The notes: generated by a model not told the origin, from the letters alone. A stretch of 64,000 nucleotides of DNA from Paenibacillus marchantiophytorum (GCF_014640555.1 NZ_BMHE01000001.1:358337-422336), one strand, 5' to 3'. Numbered from the stretch's first letter, positions 53,401 through 60,701 are shown. Program-made: numbers and translations.

Positions 53401-54000
53401 TTTCCCTTCTCTGTACAAGTTGGAAATTCTTACAGGCACCTCGTCCGTAACCGGTTCAAGCTGCCACTGGGGACTATCGAATGCCGCGTTAATATCGCTG
53501 CTGACTTGCGCAAATCCGAGCTGATCTTCTTCATGAATAAAAAAATCCTGCGTAAGATCTGTTACACTCCGCATCGTGATAAATCGATCGCTAGTCCCGT
53601 TACGGAACTGCCACTGATCAGCTGCTGTGCTCACGGATACGGCTGCGCTGCGAAGCGCATCTCTTCTGACAGGCGAATTTCCCATCATCATGTAATGACC
53701 TGTCGAACGATTTTGAATCCGTTTGTAACCGCTGTTACCAGGCACATCTTCAATAACCCAATGAGCGCTTTGATCCGCTAAACTCGTCACCCCGTAACGA
53801 ATCACGCCTTCGCGGTCTTCATACAAATAATTGCTCTGCCATTTATTTTTTATTTTCACATAAGTTGTCGCCCCACCTGATGAACCAAGAGCCCCTGTTT
53901 CATTCCGAACAGGCCCTTCCGCCGCGTGAGCATGACTCTGGAAAGGCAGCATGAGCAATATCGCCATCCAAATGAGAAGCAAACGTTTCAACTTCAACAT
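47461..54000 (-). CDS. Giant S-layer-anchored GH87-like glucanase with seven beta-trefoil-like modules
   Basis: 2179 residues. Signal peptide 1-27 (ending SHAHA). Seven tandem modules start near residues 45, 188, 345, 493, 632, 787 and 943; each shows YL(Y/F)ED..G..KYG, W.(I/V)E, a TGHY-like motif and a closing W.FE, so each looks like a three-lobed ricin-type beta-trefoil. Two CBM6/35-like modules start near 1074 (YEAES) and 1210 (YEAEF). A right-handed beta-helix (about 1370-1770; ITDYGAVANDG, IRGAGMWYTTLKGA, VWIEHTKTGMW, YAGDDGLAMWS) matches the GH87 mycodextranase/alpha-1,3-glucanase group, with candidate catalytic Asp in GDD. Then a Gly/Ser linker, an unnamed domain (about 1790-1990) and three SLH domains (about 1994-2179) that hold it on the cell wall. 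It probably attacks fungal or bacterial alpha-glucan at the surface. Confidence 0.85.
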   Translation of the reverse strand: MLKLKRLLLIWMAILLMLPFQSHAHAAEGPVRNETGALGSSGGATTYVKIKNKWQSNYLYEDREGVIRYGVTSLADQSAHWVIEDVPGNSGYKRIQNRSTGHYMMMGNSPVRRDALRSAAVSVSTAADQWQFRNGTSDRFITMRSVTDLTQDFFIHEEDQLGFAQVSSDINAAFDSPQWQLEPVTDEVPVRISNLYREGKYLLEDQEGIIKFAKLPMEDRSSYWIVEQVKDGESGTRIVRLRNQQTGHYITQGTLWAPIKGLPLTNTTKNQWIMAKGTSEGLLTFSNVYAKGTDRIPGDTDEIDAGSQTYVLNTQFEDTSARSNNWSVLDRANAQWRIELVSENKPVRIANYTKEQVSDKYLFEEHGIVKYGALAAGTVTGAVYQWVVEDFNGKKRIRNVGTGHYMTEANAALPGSPLQSLDGASGLAVGQWSIAASKQYDDYATVQSVVYANSYLHVMNGLGFAQSSPVNPDADAAQWLFEDPSVIAGVEQFVQITNAWNSLTLFEDQDGNLKYGNVQEDDQRAHWVIEKFAGRKRIKNRATGHFINMEHPVNGHLRVTPVEDGWKSAIWVIETINGNTKQIHSVSDLNQDPNHQKFINVQNVIKYAEYSEIPAAWQSKNWRFVPVSEGVPKPVRFKNKATNQYLYEDGSHSLKYGDKPASDLASLWFLNPSQNDATYKYLVNAQTGYGVTLENVVPHIDQDSPPDALITYQTIATNWASANWSIEQSSVPGYVTFKSGWTKAHYIYADVNTQDFKVSKVKGNTDSALFAVETVTLPPQLPFGQKRIKNVDNGKYLYENNRGIVMYGSSAVNDGYSYWIIESADGVQRFKNAVTGHYMTMNTAYEFIASQASGDAQTSQWIIEDIAGAGKFWIRSNNGAFSDEYLNVVNNAGYPERGLFARNAGGNEKKLQWMFEEAKLPFIVPDQSEVRNDNTATPVIDDSNFIRIRNKATHGLIQESQGVLSSVANVDGEASASTQWLLQDYNGHKLLKNRATGHLLQAISGTDGVVSSTTDVPNLNNQWVVDDFLGYKQIRNTGNAHHLFGEASSVKHGEIEGRLDSAQWLFEPVIGDAVYEAESAFVGGGVVVAADAASFTGTGYLDQFATVGAKAILAVNAQETAAYQATIRYANPTAANQTLTLVVNGLKIKQLILSATSGWQDVEVTLPLRAGYNSVSFEFLAGDSGHVLLDRLTVHNAVNKPYRGAIEPYTTYEAEFGRTNGKLIGPSRVYRELATEASGRQAVQLEQNGQFVEFQLAQKANSLVLRYSLSDSADGAGMDGKLGLYINNVKIKDLDLTSRYAWEYGNYPWSNDPGQGSAHRFFDEIHALIGQVQAGDTIKLQKDDGSSVSPYVIDLIELEQAPETAYPMPSGFLSITDYGAVANDGQDDSQALKDAITAGKAQHKGVWIPAGVFNLANDHGSIDAALKDGEEDTTQLFILDDITIRGAGMWYTTLKGAKFFANGSRISVYDLTIDGELNVRRDDAHTNAFEGAFGTGSTVQHVWIEHTKTGMWIARPQLAYGLNSNNYTNEFYVGGLRMRNLMADGINFSTNTKNSMVEQSNVRYAGDDGLAMWSTVIKGAYPDDFTENNTFRFDTVQLPWLSNNMVVFGGKDNKMTDNILKDTIGLGGGIAVSTRFSPLTPFRGTTRVERNTLIRTGSRDAGLNSNFGAIWVYADTKAIDSDVLIQDNVMLDNTYQGISIQGTSPVSKVLFKNNVIDKAGTNGLEAASTITGSVQVDNVIIRGAGVQDVANSAGTNLTLVETGNGFSSTHPETPIIPNQPGQSSGGGGSIAAPIVVKIDDKVLNDAIANKQQLIEISSGSTNATVEIEVTLASLLKAAAKLPGAHVIFKHLDVSYELPLDISKLLTVEQLNLLQSAGGILRVTIEKVSEAESNKIKQSAIDHKSQLLGNPVRFEITLVSGGQTISLNYFGDSYVTRTLKLEGSVDGATTTAAIYQPENGEFRYVPAVFRKDNGQTLVTIHSTSNSIYTVIQQKRSFADLAGHWAQKDIELLASKLIVNGQTDALFAPDQAVTRAEFSALLVRALGLTASTAGSSRFGDVKPADWYHEAVQSAAQFRLVSGYDDGTFRPNQSISREEMAVMVTRAWKLRAGTPGDLASRDLSAYTDAWAISTWAKEAVAQVVSNGIIQGKSATILDPGANATRAEATVILQRLLLLMKLM

Positions 54001-54142
54001 AACCCTTTCATACCTCCAATGGATAGATAAAATGAGTTGCTATCTTCCAGTATATGGAGGCGCTTGCACCAGGACGATGTGTAATATTATGGAAATGATG
54101 TTCAACTTTACTGCTTTCTCTACGATGGCACAACCAAAAGAG

Positions 54143-55170
54143 GTTAGAGAGGCTGCGGTTTTGGAAGACTGTGTTGCGGGCAGTGCTGGATTGTGCTAAG
54201 CCTGACTGGTCTCCGGAGAGAACCTCTACCACGGTCCCACCCGCAGCACGACACCTCTGAGACCAATCCGGCCTTCTGGGCACTAGGCACCGCCGAAATT
54301 CCGGGTCGCCGAGAATTGCTCGAGTCAGAACTACACACCGAACCTCCATGCTGCCAAGCACGGCTTCCCCGCACAATTAATCTGCCTTGCCTCCGAGCAC
54401 AGCCCTCACCACACAACACACCAAACCTCCATGCCGCCGAGCCCCGCTTCCCCGCACAATTAATCTGCTCAGTCGTCGCCAACTCATCTGCAATTTTAAT
54501 GAACTGTATGATGCTTATACAGGGGAAAATGGCTACTTTGAAAATCTAATGAACTGAATTGGCGTTATCGAGTAGATTATAGGCGGAATGGAGATCATTT
54601 GGATGGAATAACACTTCGGGAATTCGTTAGATTTTCAGAAGGAGTTATTTTGATCAAATAACGGTTGTGGAGTTCGTTAGGGGGGCGGCTTGCCTCATGG
54701 TTCATTGACTTATTCGACGGCCTCAGTATCTGTGGTTAGAGAGGTAACCGCAAGTTGGATAACAGCGTTAACAGGCAGATCTGGGCAGTGCTTGGCCTAC
54801 CGATCTCCGAGTACAATCGGGCCTTCCGGGCGCTGGGCACCGCCGAAACTCCGGGTCGCCGAGAAGCACTCGCGCCAAGACAACACCAAACCTCCATGCC
54901 GCCAAGCGCCGCCTCCCCGCACAATTAATCTGATGAGTCGTCGCCAACTCATCTGCAATTCTAATGAACTGTATGATGCTTATACAGGGGAAAATGGCTA
55001 CTTTGAAGAAATAATGAACTCATTTAACGTTATCGAGTAGAATTTAGGCGGAATGGAGATCATTTGGATGGAATAACACTTCGGGGATTCGTTAGATTTT
55101 CAGAAGGAGCGATTTCAATCAAATAAAGGTTGTGGAGTTCGTTAGGGGGGGGGGGCTTGCCTCATGGTTT
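54143..55170. repeat. Two direct copies, 592 bp apart, of an intergenic element
   Basis: Copies begin with GTTAGAGAGG at 54143 and 54735 and end before a GTTCGTTAGGGGG motif. Copy 1 has an internal duplication of about 78 bp (a CCCCGCACAATTAATCTG segment at about 54372 and 54450). They share AGTTCGTTAG and TAATGAACT words with the array at 46132. The whole gap 54001-55202 contains no supported gene; about 140 bp at its left should hold the promoter of the giant gene. Confidence 0.88.
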
Positions 55171-55202
55171 GAGGCAGCCCCTCTTCTTCGCTCCATATTA
55201 AC

Positions 55203-55892
55203 TCAACTGTTTTTCACACCACTGTTTAACCATTTATAGGCCCCGGCAGCAAGCGCCGCCCCGATTAATGGCGCAAGAATGAATACCCACACCTGAGTAA
55301 ATGCCGTGCCGCCCAAGATGATTGCAGGTCCAAGACTTCTCGCTGGATTAACCGATGTTCCTGTTAAGCCAATGCCGAGAATATGTACAAAAGTAAGCGT
55401 CAAACCAATCACAAGTCCTGCAATCGCGCTAGTGCTAGCGGAAGAAGTAACGCCTAGAATCGTATAAATAAATACAAACGTTAACACAATTTCCACCACG
55501 ATGGCCATCAAATCGGTAATTCCGATTCCGTATCCAGCGCCAAAACCATTTTGCCCCAGATTAGTCACAGATTTGCCTGTTGAATGAATAATCCCGTACA
55601 GAAGCCCGGCCCCTGCAAAACCACCGATAAGCTGCGAGATGACATAACCAATAAAATCCTTCCCAGACAGCTTCCGGGTAAGCAGCATAGCGAAGGAGAC
55701 GGCTGGATTAATGTGACACCCCGAAATCGGGCCAATCACATAAGCTAAAGCCACAATCGATAACCCGAAGGCAAACGCAATCCCCAAGTAACCAAGATTC
55801 CCTCCAGCTGTAGCAGCTGAGCCGCACCCGAATAGAACGAGAATAAACGTTCCCAAAAATTCTGCTGTGTACTTCTTTAATGATGAATTCAA
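55203..55892 (-). CDS. aqpZ: Aquaporin (MIP family, AqpZ-like)
   Basis: 229 residues from a TTG start with GAGGAGG 6 bases upstream; no ATG is available near it. Six membrane segments and both NPA boxes (HINPAVSFAML near 62 and SVNPARSLGP near 181). The LG.N.F G..Y segment and the short loops fit water-selective AqpZ more than glycerol facilitators, which carry a longer loop E. It stands alone between repeats. Confidence 0.88.
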   Translation of the reverse strand: MNSSLKKYTAEFLGTFILVLFGCGSAATAGGNLGYLGIAFAFGLSIVALAYVIGPISGCHINPAVSFAMLLTRKLSGKDFIGYVISQLIGGFAGAGLLYGIIHSTGKSVTNLGQNGFGAGYGIGITDLMAIVVEIVLTFVFIYTILGVTSSASTSAIAGLVIGLTLTFVHILGIGLTGTSVNPARSLGPAIILGGTAFTQVWVFILAPLIGAALAAGAYKWLNSGVKNS

Positions 55893-56172
55893 AGTAAACC
55901 TCCTCTAATTTTGTTGTTTCCACTACTTGAACATGAACAGGAAATAGTATATGCCGTTCGATTAGACAAATGACATTTTTTCCCTCAAATTCACTCTACT
56001 TAATTAAACTGAACAATTAATGAACAATAAGCGTCTGAGTGCGCGCGCGGCAGACTGCGGCGCGGGGACCGCAGAGGCAGTGCGGCACGGTGCGCTGAAC
56101 AGCAAAGATCACGCCCCCTCTCCCTGACCAGCGCACTAGTGGATACCCGTCCCGCTTTATCGGTTCAAACAC
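55893..56172. other. Gap with a short GC-rich patch
   Basis: Contains the upstream region of aqpZ and, at about 56036-56110, a patch much richer in G and C than its surroundings (GCGCGCGCGGCAG). No gene or known element seen. Confidence 0.4.
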
Positions 56173-56203
56173 AAAAAAGCTCCCATCGTCGCCGATGAGA
56201 GCT
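56173..56203 (-). terminator. Terminator of the fucose operon
   Basis: AGCTCTCATCGG / CGATGGGAGCT stem with six T on the minus strand, 14 bp past the aldolase remnant's final stop. Confidence 0.85.
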
Positions 56204-56216
56204 GGTACAGGAATGA

Positions 56217-56655
56217 TTATTTCATTTGCTGCAATAAATTGACACGATAAGCTTCGCTTTCCAAACCTTGAATCTCTTTGTACTCTTCTTCCGTCAGCCT
56301 TCTAGGTTGACCAACAGATTTGGCGATCAAGTAAATTTTGGCGCTTTCTTCCATGACTTCTGTCCGGTAATAAGCTTCTCATAAATTTTTACCCGATGTC
56401 ACAAGTCCGTGATTTTTGAGCAAAATCGAGCTGTATCGAGCTGCTTTTTCAGCAACGAGGTTAGCAAGTTTGTCTGTGGTTGGAACCACATACGGTACAA
56501 AAGCTACATCACCGACCAGTGCGGCTTGATCCGGGAACAGCATTGGAAGCTCGTCATCAACTAGCGTTAGAGCTATGCTTTTCTCTGCCATCAATGGTAG
56601 GTCTGATCCCAATCTTCGGAAACTCTTGCTTCCATCTGTAATCATTGTTCGCCAT
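56217..56655 (-). pseudogene. Deletion fusion of fucI start to class II aldolase remnant
   Basis: GGAGG and the ATG at 56655 open a 32-residue frame containing FPKIGIRPTIDGRE, the N-terminus of L-fucose isomerase, which ends at a TGA at 56557. From about 56590 another frame continues as the C-terminal two thirds of a FucA/class II aldolase (TLVDDELPMLFPDQAALVGD, LLKNHGLVTSGKNL). That frame is cut by an in-frame TGA at 56379-56381, after which the family continues without a shift (EAYYRTEVMEESAKIYLIAK) to a TAA at 56217. So a deletion removed most of fucI and the start of the aldolase, and a nonsense change followed. Neither enzyme can be made. Confidence 0.85.
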
Positions 56656-56731
56656 CTTGTTTCATCCTCCTTAAATTAGGGATTTTCCTGTTCTAACAGT
56701 AAAAAACCGCTTGCTTAGTCAAATTAGTAGA

Positions 56732-56743
56732 GTTATCGATAAT
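56732..56743. promoter_or_regulatory. LacI-type operator, site 2
   Basis: GTTATCGATAAT, a one-base variant of the perfect palindrome at 57201, between fucU and the fucI remnant. Confidence 0.55.
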
Positions 56744-56753
56744 TCAATTAAGA

Positions 56754-57173
56754 CTAAATTACACCTTTTCTTAAAATAACATTGGCATATAGCGCCTTCT
56801 CGCTCGTAGCTACAATTGCATAGGCTTTCTTGGCACGTTCATAAAAGGCAAACCGTTCCACATATTCAATCGCAGGCACGGTGTGCTTGCTAATCAGATC
56901 TTCATACGTCTTCCAAATCGGAGTTTCAACCGGATCTCCAGGAACGACAGCCATTAAAGCAACTGGCTGTTCACTATAGGTATCCAGTGGATATAAGGAT
57001 AAAACCGCTTCCAATAATTCTGGTACTCCATGCCCATCGCAGCGCAGCAAACGATTCGCATGGCTTGCAGCAGGGAAATTGCCATCAGCAATAATCAGCT
57101 CATCCCCGTGTCCCATTTCCATCAGCACCTTCAATAACTCCGGCGACAAGATGGACGGTATCCCTTTAAGCAT
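56754..57173 (-). CDS. fucU: L-fucose mutarotase
   Basis: 139 residues from the ATG at 57173, with AAGGAGG 8 bases upstream (an in-frame TTG lies just before). RbsD/FucU fold: MLKGIPSILSPELLKVLMEMGHGDELIIADGNFP at the N-terminus (split here for length only; conserved His of the GHGD motif near 22) and FAFYERAKKAYAIVAT near 105, typical of FucU. It interconverts fucose anomers for the isomerase. Its pathway partners just downstream are destroyed, so its present use is unclear. Confidence 0.9.
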   Translation of the reverse strand: MLKGIPSILSPELLKVLMEMGHGDELIIADGNFPAASHANRLLRCDGHGVPELLEAVLSLYPLDTYSEQPVALMAVVPGDPVETPIWKTYEDLISKHTVPAIEYVERFAFYERAKKAYAIVATSEKALYANVILRKGVI

Positions 57174-57200
57174 ATTCAAAACCTCCTTGTTATATGTTGT

Positions 57201-57212
57201 GTTATCGATAAC
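57201..57212. promoter_or_regulatory. LacI-type operator, site 1
   Basis: Perfect palindrome GTTATCGATAAC with the central CG usual for LacI/GalR operators, in the divergent region between fucU and the LacI-family gene. Confidence 0.65.
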
Positions 57213-57298
57213 TCAAAAATAACAACTTTAAGCCTTGCTGTCAATCCTTATTTTCTATACAATAGACAAATAGGAAGAGATGAAAAGGTGAACAGATC

Positions 57299-58327
57299 AT
57301 GATTACAATTTATGATATAGCTGCGAAAGCCGGCGTGTCCGCCATGACGGTCTCACGAGTTATCAATAACACAGGTCGCATCAGCGAAGCCACCCGCAAA
57401 CGAGTGCGCAAAGTGATGGAAGACCTTCACTATATCCCGAACTCTATGGCGCGCAGTCTAGTCCTGCAGAAGACGAATATTCTCTCCCTGCTTATTACGG
57501 ATATTACGAATCCGTTCTATACAACGCTTGCGCGCGGCGCCGAGGATGCAGCGCTTCGTGCCGGCTACCGCCTGCTTTTTGCCAATAGTGACGAGGATTA
57601 CACGAAAGAAAAAGGCTATGTGGATATGATCCTATCCACGCGTGTCGACGGAGTCCTCTTCGCTCCGACCGGAGATCAGTCCCTTGAGAATCTGCAGCAG
57701 TTGCAGAAACATCAGATTCCTTTCGTCGTGCTGGATCGGGAAATTCCCGGTATCGAAGCTGATCTCGTTCTCGGAGACAGCAAAGAAGGCGCAAGAAAGC
57801 TCGTTGACCATTTGATCGCCCTAGGTCACCGCCGGATCGCTCTAATCAATGGTTCACCGGATGTATCCACAGCAAGGCTGCGTTACACAGGCTATCGCGA
57901 AGCTCATTTGCTGAGCGGCATCCCGATCGAGGATTCCTTAGTCGTGCATCTGAATTATCGCGATTTCCACGATGAATCGGCCTTGGATGCGCTGCTGTCT
58001 CACGAAAATCCGCCAACAGCTATCTTCGCGGCCAATAATATGCTCGCAGTTGGCATTATTCAATCGCTGCGCCAGCGCGGGCTTCAAGTGCCAGGCGATT
58101 TATCGGTCGTCTGCTTTGACGATTTCGGCCCCGCTGGCGCCATCAATCCATTCTTAACCGTGGCGTCGCAGCCGGCTTACCAATTCGGTTTGCTTGGCAT
58201 GCAGCTGCTGATCGATCGGATCGAAGGGGACCCGTCGCAAGAGCTTCGCAAAATGATCCTACCCTCCGAATTGCTAATTCGGACATCGACACAACCACTC
58301 AAGGAGGAGCCATGGATCCAAACGTAA
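57299..58327 (+). CDS. LacI-family regulator of the fucose locus
   Basis: 342 residues: an N-terminal LacI helix-turn-helix (ITIYDIAAKAGVSAMTVSRV), hinge helix with the SMARSLVLQK segment near 50 and a periplasmic-binding-like effector domain (about 60-335). It is divergent from fucU, and the palindrome GTTATCGATAAC stands between them and again downstream of fucU, so it very likely represses that operon. The regulator is intact even though the operon is decayed. Confidence 0.9.
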   Translation: MITIYDIAAKAGVSAMTVSRVINNTGRISEATRKRVRKVMEDLHYIPNSMARSLVLQKTNILSLLITDITNPFYTTLARGAEDAALRAGYRLLFANSDEDYTKEKGYVDMILSTRVDGVLFAPTGDQSLENLQQLQKHQIPFVVLDREIPGIEADLVLGDSKEGARKLVDHLIALGHRRIALINGSPDVSTARLRYTGYREAHLLSGIPIEDSLVVHLNYRDFHDESALDALLSHENPPTAIFAANNMLAVGIIQSLRQRGLQVPGDLSVVCFDDFGPAGAINPFLTVASQPAYQFGLLGMQLLIDRIEGDPSQELRKMILPSELLIRTSTQPLKEEPWIQT

Positions 58328-58623
58328 AACAAGCCCTGCAAACAACGCTAGCCAATTGGCAAGCGATGACCGCTTACCAAAGTGATGAGCAAGAAGCGGT
58401 TGCCGATCAATTCCAATCCTCGTTTTATGTATTTATCGATGTTTTCCGCGCATGGGTACTCCGACTAGATACGAAACCCGAAACCTTTGAAGCCTTGATG
58501 GGCTTGGAAATGGTGCAAGAAATCCTCGACCTGCTTCCAGCTCCGCTGCATTTGAATTTCGAAACTGAGGCTGAATTGATCATCGATGATGTTGAGCGAA
58601 CAGATGATGACAAGTATGATTAA
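58312..58623 (+). CDS. Hypothetical 103-residue acidic protein
   Basis: Overlaps the end of the LacI gene by 16 bases, with GGAGGAG just before its ATG at 58312, so it is co-transcribed and translationally coupled. Largely helical by appearance, acidic, no membrane segment, ending in a poly-acidic tail (DDVERTDDDKYD). A terminator follows. Family not recognised. Confidence 0.72.
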   Translation: MDPNVKQALQTTLANWQAMTAYQSDEQEAVADQFQSSFYVFIDVFRAWVLRLDTKPETFEALMGLEMVQEILDLLPAPLHLNFETEAELIIDDVERTDDDKYD

Positions 58624-58652
58624 CCGCTAAATATTTGCCGATAGGAAACGCC

Positions 58653-58698
58653 AAAAGGCTGTCCACCCAAGGTTACTACCTTGATTGGACAGCCTTGT
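58653..58698 (+). terminator. Intrinsic terminator after the 103-residue gene
   Basis: AAGGCTGTCC...AAGG / CCTT...GGACAGCCTT stem with TTG TTG following. Confidence 0.75.
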
Positions 58699-58710
58699 TG
58701 TTGCTCACCC

Positions 58711-58907
58711 ATAAATAGAAGGCTCCAAAGGCTCTTATTTGCCTTTCAGCGCCTCATTTTACGTGAATAGAAGCTTCTGGAGACCCTTATTCGCTCAGGG
58801 AAGGACATTTTCTTCTATGATTTCTTGTTTAAGAGTCTCTAGAGACTTTTATCAGCATTCAATCATTACTTTTGAAGCAAATAGAAGCCCCGAAAGACTC
58901 CTATCTG
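58711..58907. repeat. Four short palindromic units, AATAGAAG...CTTATT type
   Basis: Units of about 25-29 bp at about 58713, 58765, 58830 and 58880. Two are flanked by AATAGAAG and CTTATT and all have a partly palindromic core (for example AGTCTCTAGAGACT). The spacing is irregular. Nothing else is seen in the gap 58699-58917. Confidence 0.65.
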
Positions 58908-58917
58908 TTTCCAGAAC

Positions 58918-59277
58918 TTACTCCGCTGTCACATGAGCCAAAATGTTAACAAGTTGCCCAAATGGATCCAACACATAGAATCGCCGAACGCCCCAGGCTT
59001 CATCAACGGGTCCATATTCAATCGAGAACCCCGCATCTGCCATGCGCTCTAAGGCGGTATCTACATCATCCACTTCAATAGAAAGATCCGGTGTCGCCGT
59101 ATCGGAGCCCCCCTGTGAAGCAAAACTAATCTGGATATTCATTTCCTCCGAAGAGCTGTAGGTCGCAATCCAGCCATGATCCATCTGGATATCAAGCCCA
59201 AGAATATCTTGATAGAAACGTTTGGCAGCCGCAATATCATGCGTATGCACATTGGTCACGATGCGTTTAACCTTCAC
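58918..59277 (-). CDS. VOC/glyoxalase-family protein
   Basis: 119 residues from a GTG start with AAAGGAG upstream. Single vicinal-oxygen-chelate unit pair (VHTHDIAAAKRFYQDILGL at the start, EVDDVDTALERMADAGFSIEYGP, and VRRFYVLDPFGQLVNIL at the end). This covers glyoxalases, dioxygenases and antibiotic-binding proteins; the substrate is not evident. Confidence 0.85.
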   Translation of the reverse strand: MKVKRIVTNVHTHDIAAAKRFYQDILGLDIQMDHGWIATYSSSEEMNIQISFASQGGSDTATPDLSIEVDDVDTALERMADAGFSIEYGPVDEAWGVRRFYVLDPFGQLVNILAHVTAE

Positions 59278-59306
59278 AGCGAATCTCCTTTATTGGCCCG
59301 TCATTA

Positions 59307-59816
59307 TTAAACCGTTTTGTCTACAAAAGCAACCTGATTCTGCTCAGCAAACTTCTTCAACCTTAGTGCCATCGCCGCTACATCAAAACGATTCAGCATT
59401 TGCGTATATACCCAGCGCGGTGATTTACCGTTCAGGTCAATGATAACTTGTCCCTTGGAATAAACGATTTCTTTAATATTCTCGGGTGTCAAGATGAGTT
59501 CTCTCGCCAGCCCGCGCTTGGAAAGGCTTGTCTTACTTACTTTCAAATAAGGGCGACGCACGAAATAAATAAACAAACCAACGATTAAGTAGCTGCATGT
59601 CGTGTACCAATACATTTTGTCACCGTCTGTTTTCGTTAAGGTTGCTAACAGAAAGAGCGAAACCAAGACGAAAAATGCGGCCAAGATAATACTTCTCCCC
59701 TTGAATACTTCAGGTCGATCAGGGTCTGTTGAAATCGGAGCTATCCCTTTTTTGGATCGATCTTTATTAATTTTTTTAGCATTTTTGCTGACCATTCGTT
59801 CCCACTTGCGAGACAT
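59307..59816 (-). CDS. Small membrane protein of unknown function
   Basis: 169 residues from the ATG at 59816 (GAGGAG, 9 bases upstream; a GTG lies closer but inside that site). A basic N-terminal region, two membrane helices (SIILAAFFVLVSLFLLATLT near 41 and the SYLIVGLFIYFV stretch near 72), and a soluble C-terminal part ending near VDKTV. The C-terminal part resembles PH-like membrane-associated domains only loosely. No function assigned. Confidence 0.72.
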   Translation of the reverse strand: MSRKWERMVSKNAKKINKDRSKKGIAPISTDPDRPEVFKGRSIILAAFFVLVSLFLLATLTKTDGDKMYWYTTCSYLIVGLFIYFVRRPYLKVSKTSLSKRGLARELILTPENIKEIVYSKGQVIIDLNGKSPRWVYTQMLNRFDVAAMALRLKKFAEQNQVAFVDKTV

Positions 59817-59855
59817 CCATTTCACTCCTCAGGTTAATAACACTTTTGCTTGCCT

Positions 59856-60701
59856 TCATTTCAATAATCGAGTGAGCACGCCTTCATACCACTTCCATGG
59901 CAAAAGATGCCTTGCCCAAAGCCCCGCCTTGACTCCGCGACCTATGGCATAGCGCAGCTTAGGACGTGGATTGTCCACGATCCAGGCGATTTTGTCAGCT
60001 ACTTCTTGGGGATCAGGCGCTGAGGCCGAGACTTTATGCGAGTAGTCCAGCATCTTGCTTAGCCTTAGCCAGTAAGGGGATTCCTCTGTCGTGTGAATGG
60101 ACTCGAACCCTTTTCGCCATATATCCGTCTTATAAGCTCCAGGTTCGACAAGCACGACCCTTACGCCATAAGGCTTCATCTCCAAGCGAAGCGACTCACT
60201 AAAGCCCTCGATCGCAAATTTCGATGTGCTGTATGGCGCATAGCCCGGAAAAGCGGACAGCCCGCTTACACTGCTCACATTGACGATACAACCAGATTGC
60301 TGCTTGCGCATATGGGGAAGTACAGCCTGCGATGCGGCTATACTGCCGAATACATTCGTCTCCAGCTGAGCTCTCCAAGCATCCATCGGCACATCTTCCA
60401 CATAACCGCCAACAGCGAAGCCTGCATTGTTAATAAGCACATCGATTCTTCCATACTTACTTATGATAGCAGAAACCGCTTGTTCAATCGAGTCATGATT
60501 CGTGACATCCAGCGCCACCACATCTAATTCACTTTGAACACCTGCCTGCTTAGCTCGTTCAAGCAACTGATCTTTTTTGCCCAGATCACGCATAGAGGCG
60601 ATTACCTGGAACCCTTTCTGCGCTAATGTGATAGCAGTAAGCAGCCCAAACCCACTTGAAGCTCCTGTGACCAAGGCAGTTGGCTTTGTATTTTTATGCA
60701 T
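59856..60701 (-). CDS. Short-chain dehydrogenase/reductase
   Basis: 281 residues of the classical SDR type: cofactor motif VTGASSGFGLLTAITLA near 11-27, DVTN near 64, NNAGFAVGG near 90, catalytic Ser near 141 and YSTSKF (Tyr-Lys) near 155. Resembles retinol-dehydrogenase-like oxidoreductases; substrate unknown. Confidence 0.88.
   Translation of the reverse strand: MHKNTKPTALVTGASSGFGLLTAITLAQKGFQVIASMRDLGKKDQLLERAKQAGVQSELDVVALDVTNHDSIEQAVSAIISKYGRIDVLINNAGFAVGGYVEDVPMDAWRAQLETNVFGSIAASQAVLPHMRKQQSGCIVNVSSVSGLSAFPGYAPYSTSKFAIEGFSESLRLEMKPYGVRVVLVEPGAYKTDIWRKGFESIHTTEESPYWLRLSKMLDYSHKVSASAPDPQEVADKIAWIVDNPRPKLRYAIGRGVKAGLWARHLLPWKWYEGVLTRLLK

Noticed and set aside
54144-54549. Overlapping frames of over 100 residues on both strands
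   Set aside because: They lie in the duplicated intergenic element, are Pro/Arg-rich with no ribosome-binding site, and are broken in the second copy.
56379-56381. In-frame TGA as selenocysteine or recoded codon
   Set aside because: The aldolase family needs no selenocysteine, no SECIS-like hairpin is obvious, and the same gene has lost its N-terminus by deletion.
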